This document shows positions 12,127 through 20,404 of a stretch of 64,000 nt of DNA, piece by piece. Both the position numbers and the translations under genes were made by a program. The notes under the pieces were generated by a model that saw only the letters and a program-made list of their open reading frames with translations, did no database searches and had not been told where the DNA came from. Source of the DNA: Xanthobacteraceae bacterium (lineage in GTDB: Bacteria > Pseudomonadota > Alphaproteobacteria > Rhizobiales > Xanthobacteraceae); contig SCUB01000023.1 in NCBI GenBank assembly GCA_004297465.1, positions 186,001 through 250,000 of the forward strand. Reading direction: 5' to 3'. Numbering within the stretch: position 1 is the stretch's first letter; each line of letters begins with the position of its first letter.

Positions 12127-12130
12127 ATAA

Positions 12131-13465
12131 ATGATTGATAAATCAACGATATTTGCACTGTCATCGGGCCGGCCGCCGGCCGGCGTGGCGGTGATCCGGA
12201 TTTCCGGACCGCGCGCCGGGGCGGCGCTCGAGGCGCTCGGTGGCGGGCGGCCGCAAGCCCGGCGGGCGCATCTCGCCATGCTGCGATCTGCTGGCGGCGA
12301 AGCCATTGACGAAGCGCTGGTGCTGTGGTTTCCGGCGCCGCACAGCGCCACCGGCGAGGATGTCGCCGAGTTGCAGCTCCATGGCGGCCGCGCGGTGATC
12401 GCCGCGGCGCTCGCGGCGCTGGGGGAGGTCGCGGGCTGCCGTCCGGCCGAGCCGGGCGAGTTCACCCGCCGCGCCTTCGAGAACGGCCGCATCGATCTCA
12501 CCGCCGCCGAAGGCCTGCACGATCTGATCTTCGCCGAGACCGAGATGCAGCGCCGCCAGGGGCTGGCCCAGCTCAAGGGGCTGCTCGGCCACAAGGCCGT
12601 GGACTGGCGGGCGCAGCTCATCGCCGCGTCGGCGCTGATCGAGGCCGGCATTGATTTCTCCGACGAGGGCGACATTCCGGCGGAGCTCATGGCGCCGGCG
12701 CTCGACACCATCGCCGCGCTGCATGGCGAAATCGCCGCGCTGCTGGCCGGCCCGTCGCGCGCCGAGCGGCTGCGCGATGGTCTGGTGGTGGCCATCGTCG
12801 GGCCGCCGAACGCCGGAAAATCCACGCTGCTCAACCGTCTGGCGCGGCGCGAGGCGGCCATCGTGTCGCCGCACGCCGGCACCACGCGCGATGTCATCGA
12901 GGTCCATCTCGATCTCGCCGGCTATCCGGTGACGCTGCTCGACACCGCGGGCATCCGCATGACCGACGATCCGGTGGAGCAGGAGGGGGTGCGCCGGGCC
13001 GAGGCGCGCGCCGCCGCCGCCGATCTGGTGCTGTGGCTGGTGGACGCCAGCGCGCCGCGAGCGAAGGCAAGCCCGCCCGTGGGCGGCGCGCCGGTGTGGA
13101 CGGTCCGCACCAAGACCGACCTGGTGGCTGGATCGCTCACGCAGGGCCAGACCGGGCAGGGCGGGTTCGCCATCGCGGCGGGCGAGGAATCCGGGCTCGA
13201 ACGGCTGGTCGCGGCGCTGGCCGGCGCCGCTCAGGAGTTCCTCGGCGGCACTGAGTCGGGGATCATCAGCCGCGCCCGGCACCGTCTGCTGCTGCAGGAA
13301 ACCGCCGGGGCGCTGGCGGCGGCGCTGGCGGCGGGCGACAAAGATGAAGAAATCGTTGCCGAGGAAATCCGGATCGCGGTTCGCAGCTTGGGAAAACTGC
13401 TCGGAAAGATCGATATCGAGGACGTGCTCGACCGGATTTTCAGCGAATTCTGTATTGGAAAGTAA
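12131..13465 (+). CDS. mnmE: tRNA U34 modification GTPase MnmE (TrmE)
   Basis: With MnmG it forms the complex that adds the (carboxymethyl)aminomethyl group to U34 of certain tRNAs. It has an N-terminal tetrahydrofolate-binding domain (to about 115, with [13 protein letters not shown]), a helical domain, an inserted G domain with Walker A GPPNAGKS at 224-231 and DTAG near 273, and the C-terminal CIGK whose cysteine is essential. 444 residues. No Shine-Dalgarno sequence precedes the ATG; an inverted repeat sits there instead. mnmE-mnmG-rsmG-parA-parB is a classic near-origin cluster. Confidence 0.97.
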   Translation: MIDKSTIFALSSGRPPAGVAVIRISGPRAGAALEALGGGRPQARRAHLAMLRSAGGEAIDEALVLWFPAPHSATGEDVAELQLHGGRAVIAAALAALGEVAGCRPAEPGEFTRRAFENGRIDLTAAEGLHDLIFAETEMQRRQGLAQLKGLLGHKAVDWRAQLIAASALIEAGIDFSDEGDIPAELMAPALDTIAALHGEIAALLAGPSRAERLRDGLVVAIVGPPNAGKSTLLNRLARREAAIVSPHAGTTRDVIEVHLDLAGYPVTLLDTAGIRMTDDPVEQEGVRRAEARAAAADLVLWLVDASAPRAKASPPVGGAPVWTVRTKTDLVAGSLTQGQTGQGGFAIAAGEESGLERLVAALAGAAQEFLGGTESGIISRARHRLLLQETAGALAAALAAGDKDEEIVAEEIRIAVRSLGKLLGKIDIEDVLDRIFSEFCIGK

Positions 13466-13485
13466 TTCTGGCTTTAATGTTCAGT

Positions 13486-13501
13486 TGTTTCACGTGAAAC
13501 A
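13486..13501. other. parS centromere site 1
   Basis: Perfect 16-bp palindrome TGTTTCACGTGAAACA, identical to the widely conserved ParB binding site. It lies in the mnmE-mnmG intergenic region, 2.7 kb from parA. Confidence 0.95.
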
Positions 13502-13529
13502 AGATGCGGTGCTTTAGTACCGCATAGTG

Positions 13530-13545
13530 TGTTTCACGTGAAACA
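13530..13545. other. parS centromere site 2
   Basis: A second perfect copy of TGTTTCACGTGAAACA, 44 bp (centre to centre) from site 1, in the same intergenic region. The paired spacing suggests a strong ParB nucleation point. Confidence 0.95.
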
Positions 13546-13625
13546 TTGCGCCGCGCGGCGCTAGGATCGCGCGGCAATCCGGGGTAGAACGCCGTCGCGT
13601 TCGAGGCGCGAAAGAGGCGCGGGCG

Positions 13626-15500
13626 ATGGCCGCAACATTCGATGTGATCGTGATCGGCGGCGGGCATGCCGGCTGCGAGGCCGCGGCCGCGGCCGCCCAC
13701 ATGGGTGCCCGCACCGCGCTGCTGACCCATCGCTTCGCCACCATCGGCGCCATGTCGTGCAATCCGGCCATCGGGGGGCTGGGCAAGGGTCATCTGGTGC
13801 GTGAGGTCGATGCCCTTGACGGCCTGATGGGCCGGGTGGCGGATGCCGGCGGCATCCAGTTCCGCCTGCTCAACCGCCGCAAGGGCCCGGCGGTGCGTGG
13901 ACCCCGGGCGCAGGCCGACCGCAGGCTCTATGCCGCCGCCATGCAGGCGGCGATTTGCACAATCGCCAATCTGACCGTCATCGAGGGCGAGGCCGACGAT
14001 CTCATGGTCAGGGACGGGCGGGTCACAGGCGTGCGGCTGGCGGACGGCCGCGAGCACGGCGCCGGCGCCGTGGTTGTCACCACCGGAACGTTTCTGCGCG
14101 GACTGATCCATCTCGGGGAGAAGTCCTGGCCGGCGGGCCGCATCGATGAAGCCCCGGCGCTGGGGCTGTCGGCCAGCTTTGAGCGCCACGGCTTTGCGCT
14201 GGGCCGGCTGAAGACCGGCACGCCGGCCCGGCTCGACGGCGCCACCATCGACTGGCGGGCGGTCGAGATGCAGCCGGGCGACGATCCGCCCGAACCGTTC
14301 TCCATGCTGACCGGCCGCATCGCCACGCCGCAGATCGAATGCGGCATCACCCGCACCACCGAGGCCACCCATGCGGTGATCCGCGCCAACGTGCATCGCT
14401 CGCCGATGTATTCCGGCCAGATCCAGAGCCGGGGGCCGCGCTACTGCCCCTCGATCGAGGACAAGATCGTCCGTTTCGGCGATCGTGACGGCCACCAGAT
14501 CTTCCTCGAACCGGAAGGGCTGGACGATGCCACGGTCTATCCCAACGGCATCTCCACCTCGCTGCCGGAGGAGGTGCAGGCGGCGATCCTGGCCACCATT
14601 CCCGGCCTCGAACGGGTGCGGATGATCCGGCCCGGCTATGCCATCGAGTACGATCACGTCGACCCGCGCGAACTGACCCCGGCGCTGGAGACGCGGCGCC
14701 TCAAGGGGCTGTTCCTGGCCGGCCAGATCAACGGCACCACCGGCTACGAGGAGGCCGCAGCCCAGGGCCTTGTCGCCGGGCTCAATGCCGCGCGGCGCGC
14801 CGGCGGCGGCGGCTCCATCGTGTTCGACCGCGCCGACGGCTATCTCGGCGTCATGATCGACGACCTAGTGACGCGCGGCATTTCCGAGCCGTACCGCATG
14901 TTCACCTCGCGGGCGGAATACCGGCTGACGCTGCGCGCCGACAACGCCGACCAGCGCCTGACCGGACGCGGCATCGCGCTTGGCTGCGTCGGGGCGGAAC
15001 GGGCGCGGCACCACGGGGCCAAGATGCGGGCGCTGGGCGAGGCGAGGGCCCTGGCGCGCTCGCTGTCGCTGACCCCGACCGAGGCGGTTCGCCATGGCCT
15101 TGCGCTCAACCGTGACGGCCAGCGCCGCACCGCGTTCGAACTGTTGTCCTATCCCAACCTGACGCTGGGGCGGCTGGCCGCCATCTGGCCGGAGCTGGCG
15201 GCGATTGCCCCGGCGATCGCCGTCCAGCTTGAAACCGACGCCAAATACGACGTCTATCTCGCCCGGCAGGCCGCGGACGTCGAGGCGTTCCGCCGCGACG
15301 AAGCGCTGGTTCTGGGCGAGGCCATCAACTATGCCGAGGTGCCGGGGCTCTCCAACGAGGTCCGGCAGCGGCTCGAGGCGGCGCGGCCGCACACCGTCGG
15401 CCATGCCGCCCGCATGGACGGCATCACGCCGGCGGCGCTGGGAATTCTGGCGGCTTTCTTGCGCCGCGCCAGCCGCAACGACGGCGTGGCCCAGGCTTGA
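13626..15500 (+). CDS. mnmG: tRNA U34 modification FAD protein MnmG (GidA)
   Basis: FAD-dependent partner of MnmE in synthesis of cmnm5U/nm5U at the tRNA wobble position. The dinucleotide-binding motif [10 protein letters not shown] is at residues 11-20, and [21 protein letters not shown] is represented by [10 protein letters not shown] near 48-57. The family signatures [16 protein letters not shown] and the C-terminal helical MnmE-binding domain (YPNLTLGRL) are present. 624 residues, full length. Overlaps nothing; rsmG follows after 11 bases, so the two are probably co-transcribed. Confidence 0.97.
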   Translation: MAATFDVIVIGGGHAGCEAAAAAAHMGARTALLTHRFATIGAMSCNPAIGGLGKGHLVREVDALDGLMGRVADAGGIQFRLLNRRKGPAVRGPRAQADRRLYAAAMQAAICTIANLTVIEGEADDLMVRDGRVTGVRLADGREHGAGAVVVTTGTFLRGLIHLGEKSWPAGRIDEAPALGLSASFERHGFALGRLKTGTPARLDGATIDWRAVEMQPGDDPPEPFSMLTGRIATPQIECGITRTTEATHAVIRANVHRSPMYSGQIQSRGPRYCPSIEDKIVRFGDRDGHQIFLEPEGLDDATVYPNGISTSLPEEVQAAILATIPGLERVRMIRPGYAIEYDHVDPRELTPALETRRLKGLFLAGQINGTTGYEEAAAQGLVAGLNAARRAGGGGSIVFDRADGYLGVMIDDLVTRGISEPYRMFTSRAEYRLTLRADNADQRLTGRGIALGCVGAERARHHGAKMRALGEARALARSLSLTPTEAVRHGLALNRDGQRRTAFELLSYPNLTLGRLAAIWPELAAIAPAIAVQLETDAKYDVYLARQAADVEAFRRDEALVLGEAINYAEVPGLSNEVRQRLEAARPHTVGHAARMDGITPAALGILAAFLRRASRNDGVAQA

Positions 15501-15511
15501 GGAAACGTCCC

Positions 15512-16258
15512 ATGACCAGAGCCGCGGCATCGAAAAGCTTCGGGTCCGGGCCGCCGGTGGCGGACGCGCTGGCGCGCGATCGCGAAGCGGCGCTGGCGCT
15601 GACCCCTGTTTCACGTGAAACAGCCACGCGGCTCGACCGCTATCTGGCCCTGCTGATGGAGTGGCAGCGCAAGACCAACCTGGTGGCGCCCTCGACGCTC
15701 GATTCCCTGTGGACGCGGCATGTCGCCGATTCGCTGCAGCTCACGCGGCTGACGCCGCAGGCCCAAATCTGGGTTGATCTCGGCAGCGGCGGCGGCTTTC
15801 CCGGCGTCGTGCTGGCCTGCGCGCTGGCGGAGACGCCGGGCGCGACGGTGCATCTCGTTGAACGCAACGCCAAGAAGGCAGCGTTCCTACGCGAGGCCGC
15901 GCGCGTGACCGGCGCGCCGGCGCTCGTGCATCGGGCGGATATCGGGGATTTCGTGGATAGTTTCGCCGGCCCGGTCGATTGCGTCACCGCGCGGGCGCTC
16001 GCACCGCTTAAGGTGCTGGCAGGCTTCATCGCCCCGCTGATCCGGCGCGGCGCCAGGGGCCTGATCCTCAAGGGTCAAGATATAGAAGCTGAATTGACCG
16101 AAGCCGCTAAATGTTGGAAAATTCAGGCCGTGCGCCATCCCAGTCTGACTGACGCCGACGCCTGCATCCTTGAAATCCTGCAACTTGAGGCGATCGCGGC
16201 GCAGTCCTCAAATCAGGCCGGCAGAACCGCCGCCGAATCGGGCCATGACAGAAAATAA
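15512..16258 (+). CDS. rsmG: 16S rRNA (guanine527-N7)-methyltransferase RsmG (GidB)
   Basis: Methylates G527 of 16S rRNA using S-adenosylmethionine. The SAM-binding motif VDLGSGGGFPG is at residues 88-98. 248 residues. The ATG at 15512 is preceded by GAGGAAACG; an earlier in-frame codon overlaps mnmG. The coding sequence contains a perfect parS site that encodes residues 33-37 (VSRET) in a poorly conserved N-terminal segment. Its 3' end overlaps the parA start by 14 bases. Confidence 0.95.
   Translation: MTRAAASKSFGSGPPVADALARDREAALALTPVSRETATRLDRYLALLMEWQRKTNLVAPSTLDSLWTRHVADSLQLTRLTPQAQIWVDLGSGGGFPGVVLACALAETPGATVHLVERNAKKAAFLREAARVTGAPALVHRADIGDFVDSFAGPVDCVTARALAPLKVLAGFIAPLIRRGARGLILKGQDIEAELTEAAKCWKIQAVRHPSLTDADACILEILQLEAIAAQSSNQAGRTAAESGHDRK
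15607..15622. other. parS centromere site 3, inside rsmG
   Basis: Third perfect TGTTTCACGTGAAACA, lying inside the rsmG reading frame. A 16-bp palindrome surviving in coding DNA at this distance from parA (about 0.6 kb) indicates selection for ParB binding. Confidence 0.93.
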
Positions 16259-17102
16259 CGATATATATCAACAAGATACTCAAGGCGGCCCAAGTCCCGC
16301 GATGATTCCGCGGGTGCTGGCGCTGGCCAACCAGAAGGGCGGCGTCGGCAAGACCACCACCGCCATCAATCTTGGCACGGCGCTGGCCGCCATCGGCGAG
16401 CGCGTGCTGATCGTCGACCTCGATCCGCAGGGCAATGCCTCGACCGGGCTCGGCATCGACCGCCGTAACCGCGACTGCTCGACCTATGACGTGCTGATCG
16501 GCGAGGCCTCGCTGCGCGCCGCGATCCTGCCGACCGCGGTGCCGCGCCTGCACATCGCCGCTTCCACCATGGATCTGTCCGGCCTCGAACTCGAACTCGG
16601 CCAGGCCCGCGACCGCGCCTTCCGGCTGCGCGACGCGCTGCGCGCGCTCAACGCCGGCCGCGCCGGGGAATCCGACTACACCTATGTGCTGATCGACTGC
16701 CCGCCGTCGCTCAACCTTCTGACCGTCAACGCCATGGCCGCCTCCGACGCCATCCTGGTGCCGCTGCAGTGTGAGTTTTTCGCGCTCGAAGGCCTCTCGC
16801 AGCTGCTTTCCACCGTCGAGCAGGTGCGCTCGACGCTCAACCCGAACCTGACCATCCACGGCATCGTGCTGACCATGTTCGACGCCCGCAACAACCTGTC
16901 GAGCCAGGTGGTCGCCGACGTGCGCCAGTTCATGGGCAGCAAGGTCTACGACACCATGATCCCGCGCAACGTGCGCGTCTCGGAAGCGCCGTCCTACGGC
17001 AAGCCGGTGCTGGTGTACGATCTCAAATGCGTCGGCAGCGAAGCCTATCTCAAGCTGGCGACCGAGGTGATCCAGCGCGAGCGCGATCTGCGCGCGCAGT
17101 AG
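16245..17102 (+). CDS. parA: Chromosome-partitioning ATPase ParA
   Basis: Deviant Walker-type ATPase that moves ParB-parS complexes along the nucleoid. The deviant Walker A KGGVGKTTTA is at residues 31-40, followed by VDLDPQGNASTGLG and the Walker B strand YVLIDCPPS. 285 residues. The ATG at 16245 overlaps the end of rsmG, and no better start is available. The 20 residues before the Walker strand are polar and typical of chromosomal ParA. Forms an operon with parB (67-base gap). Confidence 0.97.
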   Translation: MTENNDIYQQDTQGGPSPAMIPRVLALANQKGGVGKTTTAINLGTALAAIGERVLIVDLDPQGNASTGLGIDRRNRDCSTYDVLIGEASLRAAILPTAVPRLHIAASTMDLSGLELELGQARDRAFRLRDALRALNAGRAGESDYTYVLIDCPPSLNLLTVNAMAASDAILVPLQCEFFALEGLSQLLSTVEQVRSTLNPNLTIHGIVLTMFDARNNLSSQVVADVRQFMGSKVYDTMIPRNVRVSEAPSYGKPVLVYDLKCVGSEAYLKLATEVIQRERDLRAQ

Positions 17103-17169
17103 TAACAGTAGAGGCGTGGGGATAGTGATGAGCAGCGACGGCGCGGCAATGCGCGCAAGGGAGACGACA

Positions 17170-18054
17170 ATGGCGGACGAAGCGCGTTCACGGCTCGGCC
17201 GTGGACTGGCGAGCCTGATCGGCGATGTCGGCGGCGAATCCGCCAAGGCGGAGCGTCCACGCGGCGCGCGCCGGGTGCCGATCGAATTCCTGCGCGCCAA
17301 TCCGCGCAATCCGCGCCGGGCTTTCGCCGAGGCTGAGCTCGACGAGCTGACCTCGTCGATTCGCGAGCGCGGCGTGATCCAGCCCATCGTGGTGCGGCCG
17401 GTGCGCGGCGCGCCCGATGCGTTCGAGATCATCGCCGGCGAACGGCGCTGGCGCGCGGCGCAGCGCGCCGGCCTGCACGAGGTGCCGATCGTGCCGCTCG
17501 ACGTCGGCGACACCGAGGCGCTCGAGATCGCTATCATCGAGAACGTGCAGCGCGCCGATCTCAATGCGCTGGAAGAGGCGCGCGGCTATCACGCGCTCGC
17601 CGACGACTTCAGGCGCAGCCAGGAAGACATCGCGCGCATCGTCGGCAAGAGCCGCAGCCATGTCGCCAACATGATGCGGCTGACCCGGCTGCCGGAAGCA
17701 GTGCAGGCGCTGATCGCGTCCGGCGAACTCAGTGCCGGTCACGCCCGCGCGCTGCTCAGCCTGGCCGATCCCGAGGCGGCGGCGAAAAAGATCGTCGCGC
17801 AGGGCTTGAGCGTGCGTCAGGCCGAGGAGCTGGCGCACGAGGCCGGCGTGCCGCAGCGGCCACAGGTCAAGCCGCGCGGCGGCAAGACCAAGGACGCCGA
17901 CACCGTGGCGCTGGAGCGCCGGCTGTCCGATGCGCTCGGCATGAGCGTGAGCATCGACGACCGCGACGGCCGCGGCGCGGTGAGCATCCGCTACCGCGAC
18001 CTCGAACAGCTCGACGCCATCATCCGGCGCCTCGAAGCAAACAAGACCAGCTAG
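17170..18054 (+). CDS. parB: Chromosome-partitioning protein ParB
   Basis: CTPase/DNA-binding clamp that loads at parS and spreads. It has an N-terminal ParA-interaction segment (RLGRGLASLIGD), the CTP-binding GERRWRA motif at residues 90-96, ENVQRADLNALEEARGY, a helix-turn-helix (about 160-182, SRSHVANMMRL) that reads parS, and a C-terminal dimerisation domain. 294 residues. The start at 17170 is chosen for the AAGGGAG Shine-Dalgarno sequence; earlier in-frame starts add non-conserved residues. Three cognate parS sites lie 1.5-3.7 kb upstream. Confidence 0.97.
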   Translation: MADEARSRLGRGLASLIGDVGGESAKAERPRGARRVPIEFLRANPRNPRRAFAEAELDELTSSIRERGVIQPIVVRPVRGAPDAFEIIAGERRWRAAQRAGLHEVPIVPLDVGDTEALEIAIIENVQRADLNALEEARGYHALADDFRRSQEDIARIVGKSRSHVANMMRLTRLPEAVQALIASGELSAGHARALLSLADPEAAAKKIVAQGLSVRQAEELAHEAGVPQRPQVKPRGGKTKDADTVALERRLSDALGMSVSIDDRDGRGAVSIRYRDLEQLDAIIRRLEANKTS

Positions 18055-18131
18055 ACTAGCGAAGCGGATCAAGCCCGCGCATGACGCGGGAGAAATCCAG
18101 ACACTGATTCGTCATTGCCGGACTCTCCTTT

Positions 18132-18304
18132 GTCATTGCCGGGCTTGACCCGGCAATCCAGCTTCCTTTTTGCGAAAATCGAGGGCGAGCCCGCATGGAT
18201 GCCCGGGTCAAGCCCGGGCATGACGAGGAGAGAGCCGGGCATGACGAGGAGAGAGGCAGAGCGCGCAAAATGATGGCGAAGCGTGACCGCTACTGCTAGC
18301 GCGC
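18132..18304. repeat. Direct repeat, left copy, flanking the ahpD-like/tetR cassette
   Basis: Starts with GTCATTGCCGGGCTTGACC, passes through two GC-rich palindromes (GGGCTTGACCCGG type and CCCGGGTCAAGCCCGGGC type) and ends GAAGCGTGACCGCT...CTAGCGCGC. It is near-identical, in the same orientation, to 20255-20404. The main difference is a roughly 20-base internal tandem duplication (around 18230-18250) present only in this copy. Together with 18055-18131 and 18305-18417 it fills the gap between parB and the AhpD-like gene; I see no coding sequence in that gap. Confidence 0.85.
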
Positions 18305-18417
18305 GGTCAACCCAGCCTGGCAGCTCCGTGCTCCGGCTGAAACCGCCCAATCGATCACCCCCGGACCTCGGCCGACGAGCGGCCGCGGGCTCGGCTTAAG
18401 ATCTTGTTGGAAATCGA

Positions 18418-18990
18418 TCACCGGCCCATCGAATAGAATTCGTCGTTGGGGCGCATGCTCGTGACGTTCGCGAGGCGGTTGGAGAGCCCGAAGAAGGCCG
18501 TGATCGCCGTGATGTCCCACGCGTCTTCCTCGGTGAAGCCGTGCGACTTGAGCGTTTGCAGATCGGCTTCGCCGACCTTGTTCGCTTCGGCCGAAACCTT
18601 GACGGCGAAGTCGATCATCGCCTTCTGGCGATCCGTCAGGTCGGCCTTGCGGTAGTTCGCCGCCACCTGATCGGCGATAAACGGATTCTTCGCGCGAATG
18701 CGCAGGATCGCGCCATGCGCCACGACGCAATATTGACACTGGTTCAGGCTGCTGGTCGCGACCACGATCATTTCGCGCTCGGCCTTGGTCAGATTGCCCG
18801 GCTTCTCCATCAGCGCGTCGTGGTAGGCGAAGAAGGCGCGGAATTCGTCGGGACGATGCGCCAGAATGAGAAACACGTTCGGGATGAAGCCGGATTTCTC
18901 CTGAACGGCCAGAATGCGCTCACGGATGTCGTCCGGCATGTCGGAGAGCGCGGGGACCGGGAAGCGGCTGACGGGCTTGTCGTTGCTCAC
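18418..18990 (-). CDS. AhpD-like peroxidase-related protein
   Basis: Carboxymuconolactone decarboxylase/AhpD superfamily protein of 190 residues. The redox motif is CQYCVVAHG (C85, C88, H92), matching the CxxCxxxH catalytic site of AhpD-type alkylhydroperoxide reductases. The substrate is unknown. It is the last gene of a minus-strand trio (TetR regulator, AcuI-like remnant, this gene) and may be under the same repressor. Composition looks slightly less GC-rich than the flanking parB and holA. The trio is enclosed by direct repeats, suggesting it was acquired as a unit. Confidence 0.85.
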   Translation of the reverse strand: MSNDKPVSRFPVPALSDMPDDIRERILAVQEKSGFIPNVFLILAHRPDEFRAFFAYHDALMEKPGNLTKAEREMIVVATSSLNQCQYCVVAHGAILRIRAKNPFIADQVAANYRKADLTDRQKAMIDFAVKVSAEANKVGEADLQTLKSHGFTEEDAWDITAITAFFGLSNRLANVTSMRPNDEFYSMGR

Positions 18991-19018
18991 GATTTCGGTT
19001 TCCTGTTGGGGATGGGTT

Positions 19019-19471
19019 CTACGGGATCGGGACGATGACGCGGCCGCGCACCGCCCCTGCGATCAGCTTCTCGGCGACAGGGATGGCTTCGTGCAGGGCG
19101 ACGGTCTGCGTCATGCATTCAAGCAGGGACGGATCGAGAAGCTGCGCGAGACGCCGCCAGGCTTCGATCCGTTCGCCTCGCGGGCACATCACGCTGTCGA
19201 TGCCGGCGAGCGTGACGCCGCGCAGAATGAAGGGGGCGACGGTCGCCGGTTCGGAAGCTTCGACGACACCGGCGAAGTCGATGCCCGGAACCATCGGGAA
19301 CTTGCGGACGACCGGGGTCTTGCCCGTGATCGCGAGCGCGTCCTTGTAGTTCAGGGTCGAACAGGCGACGCGCACCGTCACATCGCCTTCGGGCAGGCGG
19401 TCTTCCGAGAGTTCCGCCAATCCGACGCGCTGCCCGCCGGCGTCCTTCTCGATCAGGATCGCATTGAACAT
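19019..19471 (-). pseudogene. AcuI/YhdH-type acrylyl-CoA reductase remnant with in-frame internal deletion
   Basis: The reading frame is open for 150 residues, whereas family members have about 330. Residues 1-74 match the N-terminal catalytic domain (AILIEKD, STLNYKDALAITGK, PMVPGIDFAGVVEAS). The next residues (PATVAPFILRGVTLAGIDSV) match the C-terminal part that normally follows the Rossmann domain. The whole NADPH-binding domain (GxGGVG loop) and the segment before it, about 150-180 residues, is missing without a frameshift. Known intact relatives reduce acrylyl-CoA in the cytoplasm. This product should be inactive. It lies three bases from the TetR gene, in the arrangement seen for acuR-acuI. 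Confidence 0.8.
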
Positions 19472-19474
19472 GGA

Positions 19475-20140
19475 TCACATTCTCCGGGACTGAACTGGCG
19501 TTTCGAGGAGCTTGAAGTAGCCGTCGGCGAATTCATCGAGCGCGACCGGGCTTCTTTCGAGCTTGGCGCGCAGAACCGCGCCTTCCCATCCGATCCAGAA
19601 GAATGAGGCGAGCCGGTCGCAGTCGAGGTTGTCCGCGATCTCTCCAGCCGCCTGCGCCGCGCGCAGGCATTTCGCGGTTCGCGCTTCCCAGTCGCGAAAG
19701 ACGGACGCAAGGCGGTCGCGGAATACTTCCGGCAGCGCGCCCATTTCCTGACCGAGATTGCCGACGAGACATCCCCTGCGGAATTCGTGGCGCCGCATGC
19801 CTTCCCGCGCGTCGGCGACGAAATCTCTCAGCCGTTGCAGCGGCGGGCGCGTTTCCTGTTCAAACCAGCGATCCAGCTTGCGCGCGAAGAAGTCGGCATA
19901 GGCGTCCACGAGCGTCAGCCCGAACGCCGTCTTGCTGTCGAAGTAGTAATAGAACGAGCCCTTGGGGATGCCGACCGACGACAGGATTTCGTCGAGGCCG
20001 ACCGCACTGAAGCCTTTCTCGGTCAGGATCGCGACGCCGGCGCGAACGAGGTGCGTGCGCGTCGCGTCAACAGCGGTCTGGTCCTTGGGCGGCCGCCCGC
20101 GTTTGCGCTGAGGCTGTGAAGGCGCTGCTGCCGGTGTCAT
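19475..20140 (-). CDS. TetR-family repressor (AcuR/NemR-like)
   Basis: Transcriptional repressor of 221 residues. After a basic N-terminal extension (KRGRPPKD), the TetR helix-turn-helix spans about residues 25-72, with the recognition segment GIPKGSFYYYFDSKTAFG. The C-terminal ligand-binding domain contains RRGCLVGNLGQEMG, typical of the AcuR/NemR/YcdC-like group that senses acrylate or electrophiles. The ligand here is unknown. The start ATG is 10 bases from a palindrome, ATAGACCGATCGTCTAT, which is probably its own operator. It heads the cassette of an AcuI-like remnant and an AhpD-like gene. Confidence 0.9.
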   Translation of the reverse strand: MTPAAAPSQPQRKRGRPPKDQTAVDATRTHLVRAGVAILTEKGFSAVGLDEILSSVGIPKGSFYYYFDSKTAFGLTLVDAYADFFARKLDRWFEQETRPPLQRLRDFVADAREGMRRHEFRRGCLVGNLGQEMGALPEVFRDRLASVFRDWEARTAKCLRAAQAAGEIADNLDCDRLASFFWIGWEGAVLRAKLERSPVALDEFADGYFKLLETPVQSRRM

Positions 20141-20150
20141 GCGCGATTAA

Positions 20151-20167
20151 ATAGACCGATCGTCTAT
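20151..20167. promoter_or_regulatory. Palindromic operator of the TetR-family gene
   Basis: ATAGAC-CGATC-GTCTAT: perfect 6-bp inverted arms with a 5-bp spacer, ending 10 bases upstream of the tetR start codon. As I recall, it resembles the TAGACC...GGTCTA boxes bound by NemR-type repressors. Autorepression is inferred from position. Confidence 0.75.
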
Positions 20168-20254
20168 GAAAGTCAAGCGCGCTCCCGAAATCCGCCGCCG
20201 GTCGGCTGTCCCCCCTGGGTCGTGGTCCATGGCGGGCGTTTGGCCCGATCCGTC

Positions 20255-20404
20255 GTCATTGCCGGCTGACCCGGCAATCCATCTTCCTTTTTGCGAAAAT
20301 CGAGGGCGAGTCAGATGGATGCCCGGGTCAAGCCCGGGCATGACGAGGAGAGAGGCAAAGCGCGTAAATGATGGTGAAGCGTGACCGCTGCCAGACTAGC
20401 GCGC
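20255..20404. repeat. Direct repeat, right copy, flanking the ahpD-like/tetR cassette
   Basis: Near-identical to 18132-18304 in the same orientation, from GTCATT through CTTCCTTTTTGCGAAAATCG and the CCCGGGTCAAGCCCGGGC palindrome to GAAGCGTGACCGCT and CTAGCGCGC. The end of the repeat overlaps the holA stop codon (20396-20398), so the left copy appears to carry a duplicate of the holA 3' flank. The rest of the gap 20168-20254 shows nothing. Confidence 0.85.

Noticed and set aside
18056-18350. Short frames inside the left direct repeat (translating GLDPGIHAGS-like strings)
   Set aside because: The 'GLDPGIH' type peptide is the well-known false translation of this palindromic repeat family, not a protein.
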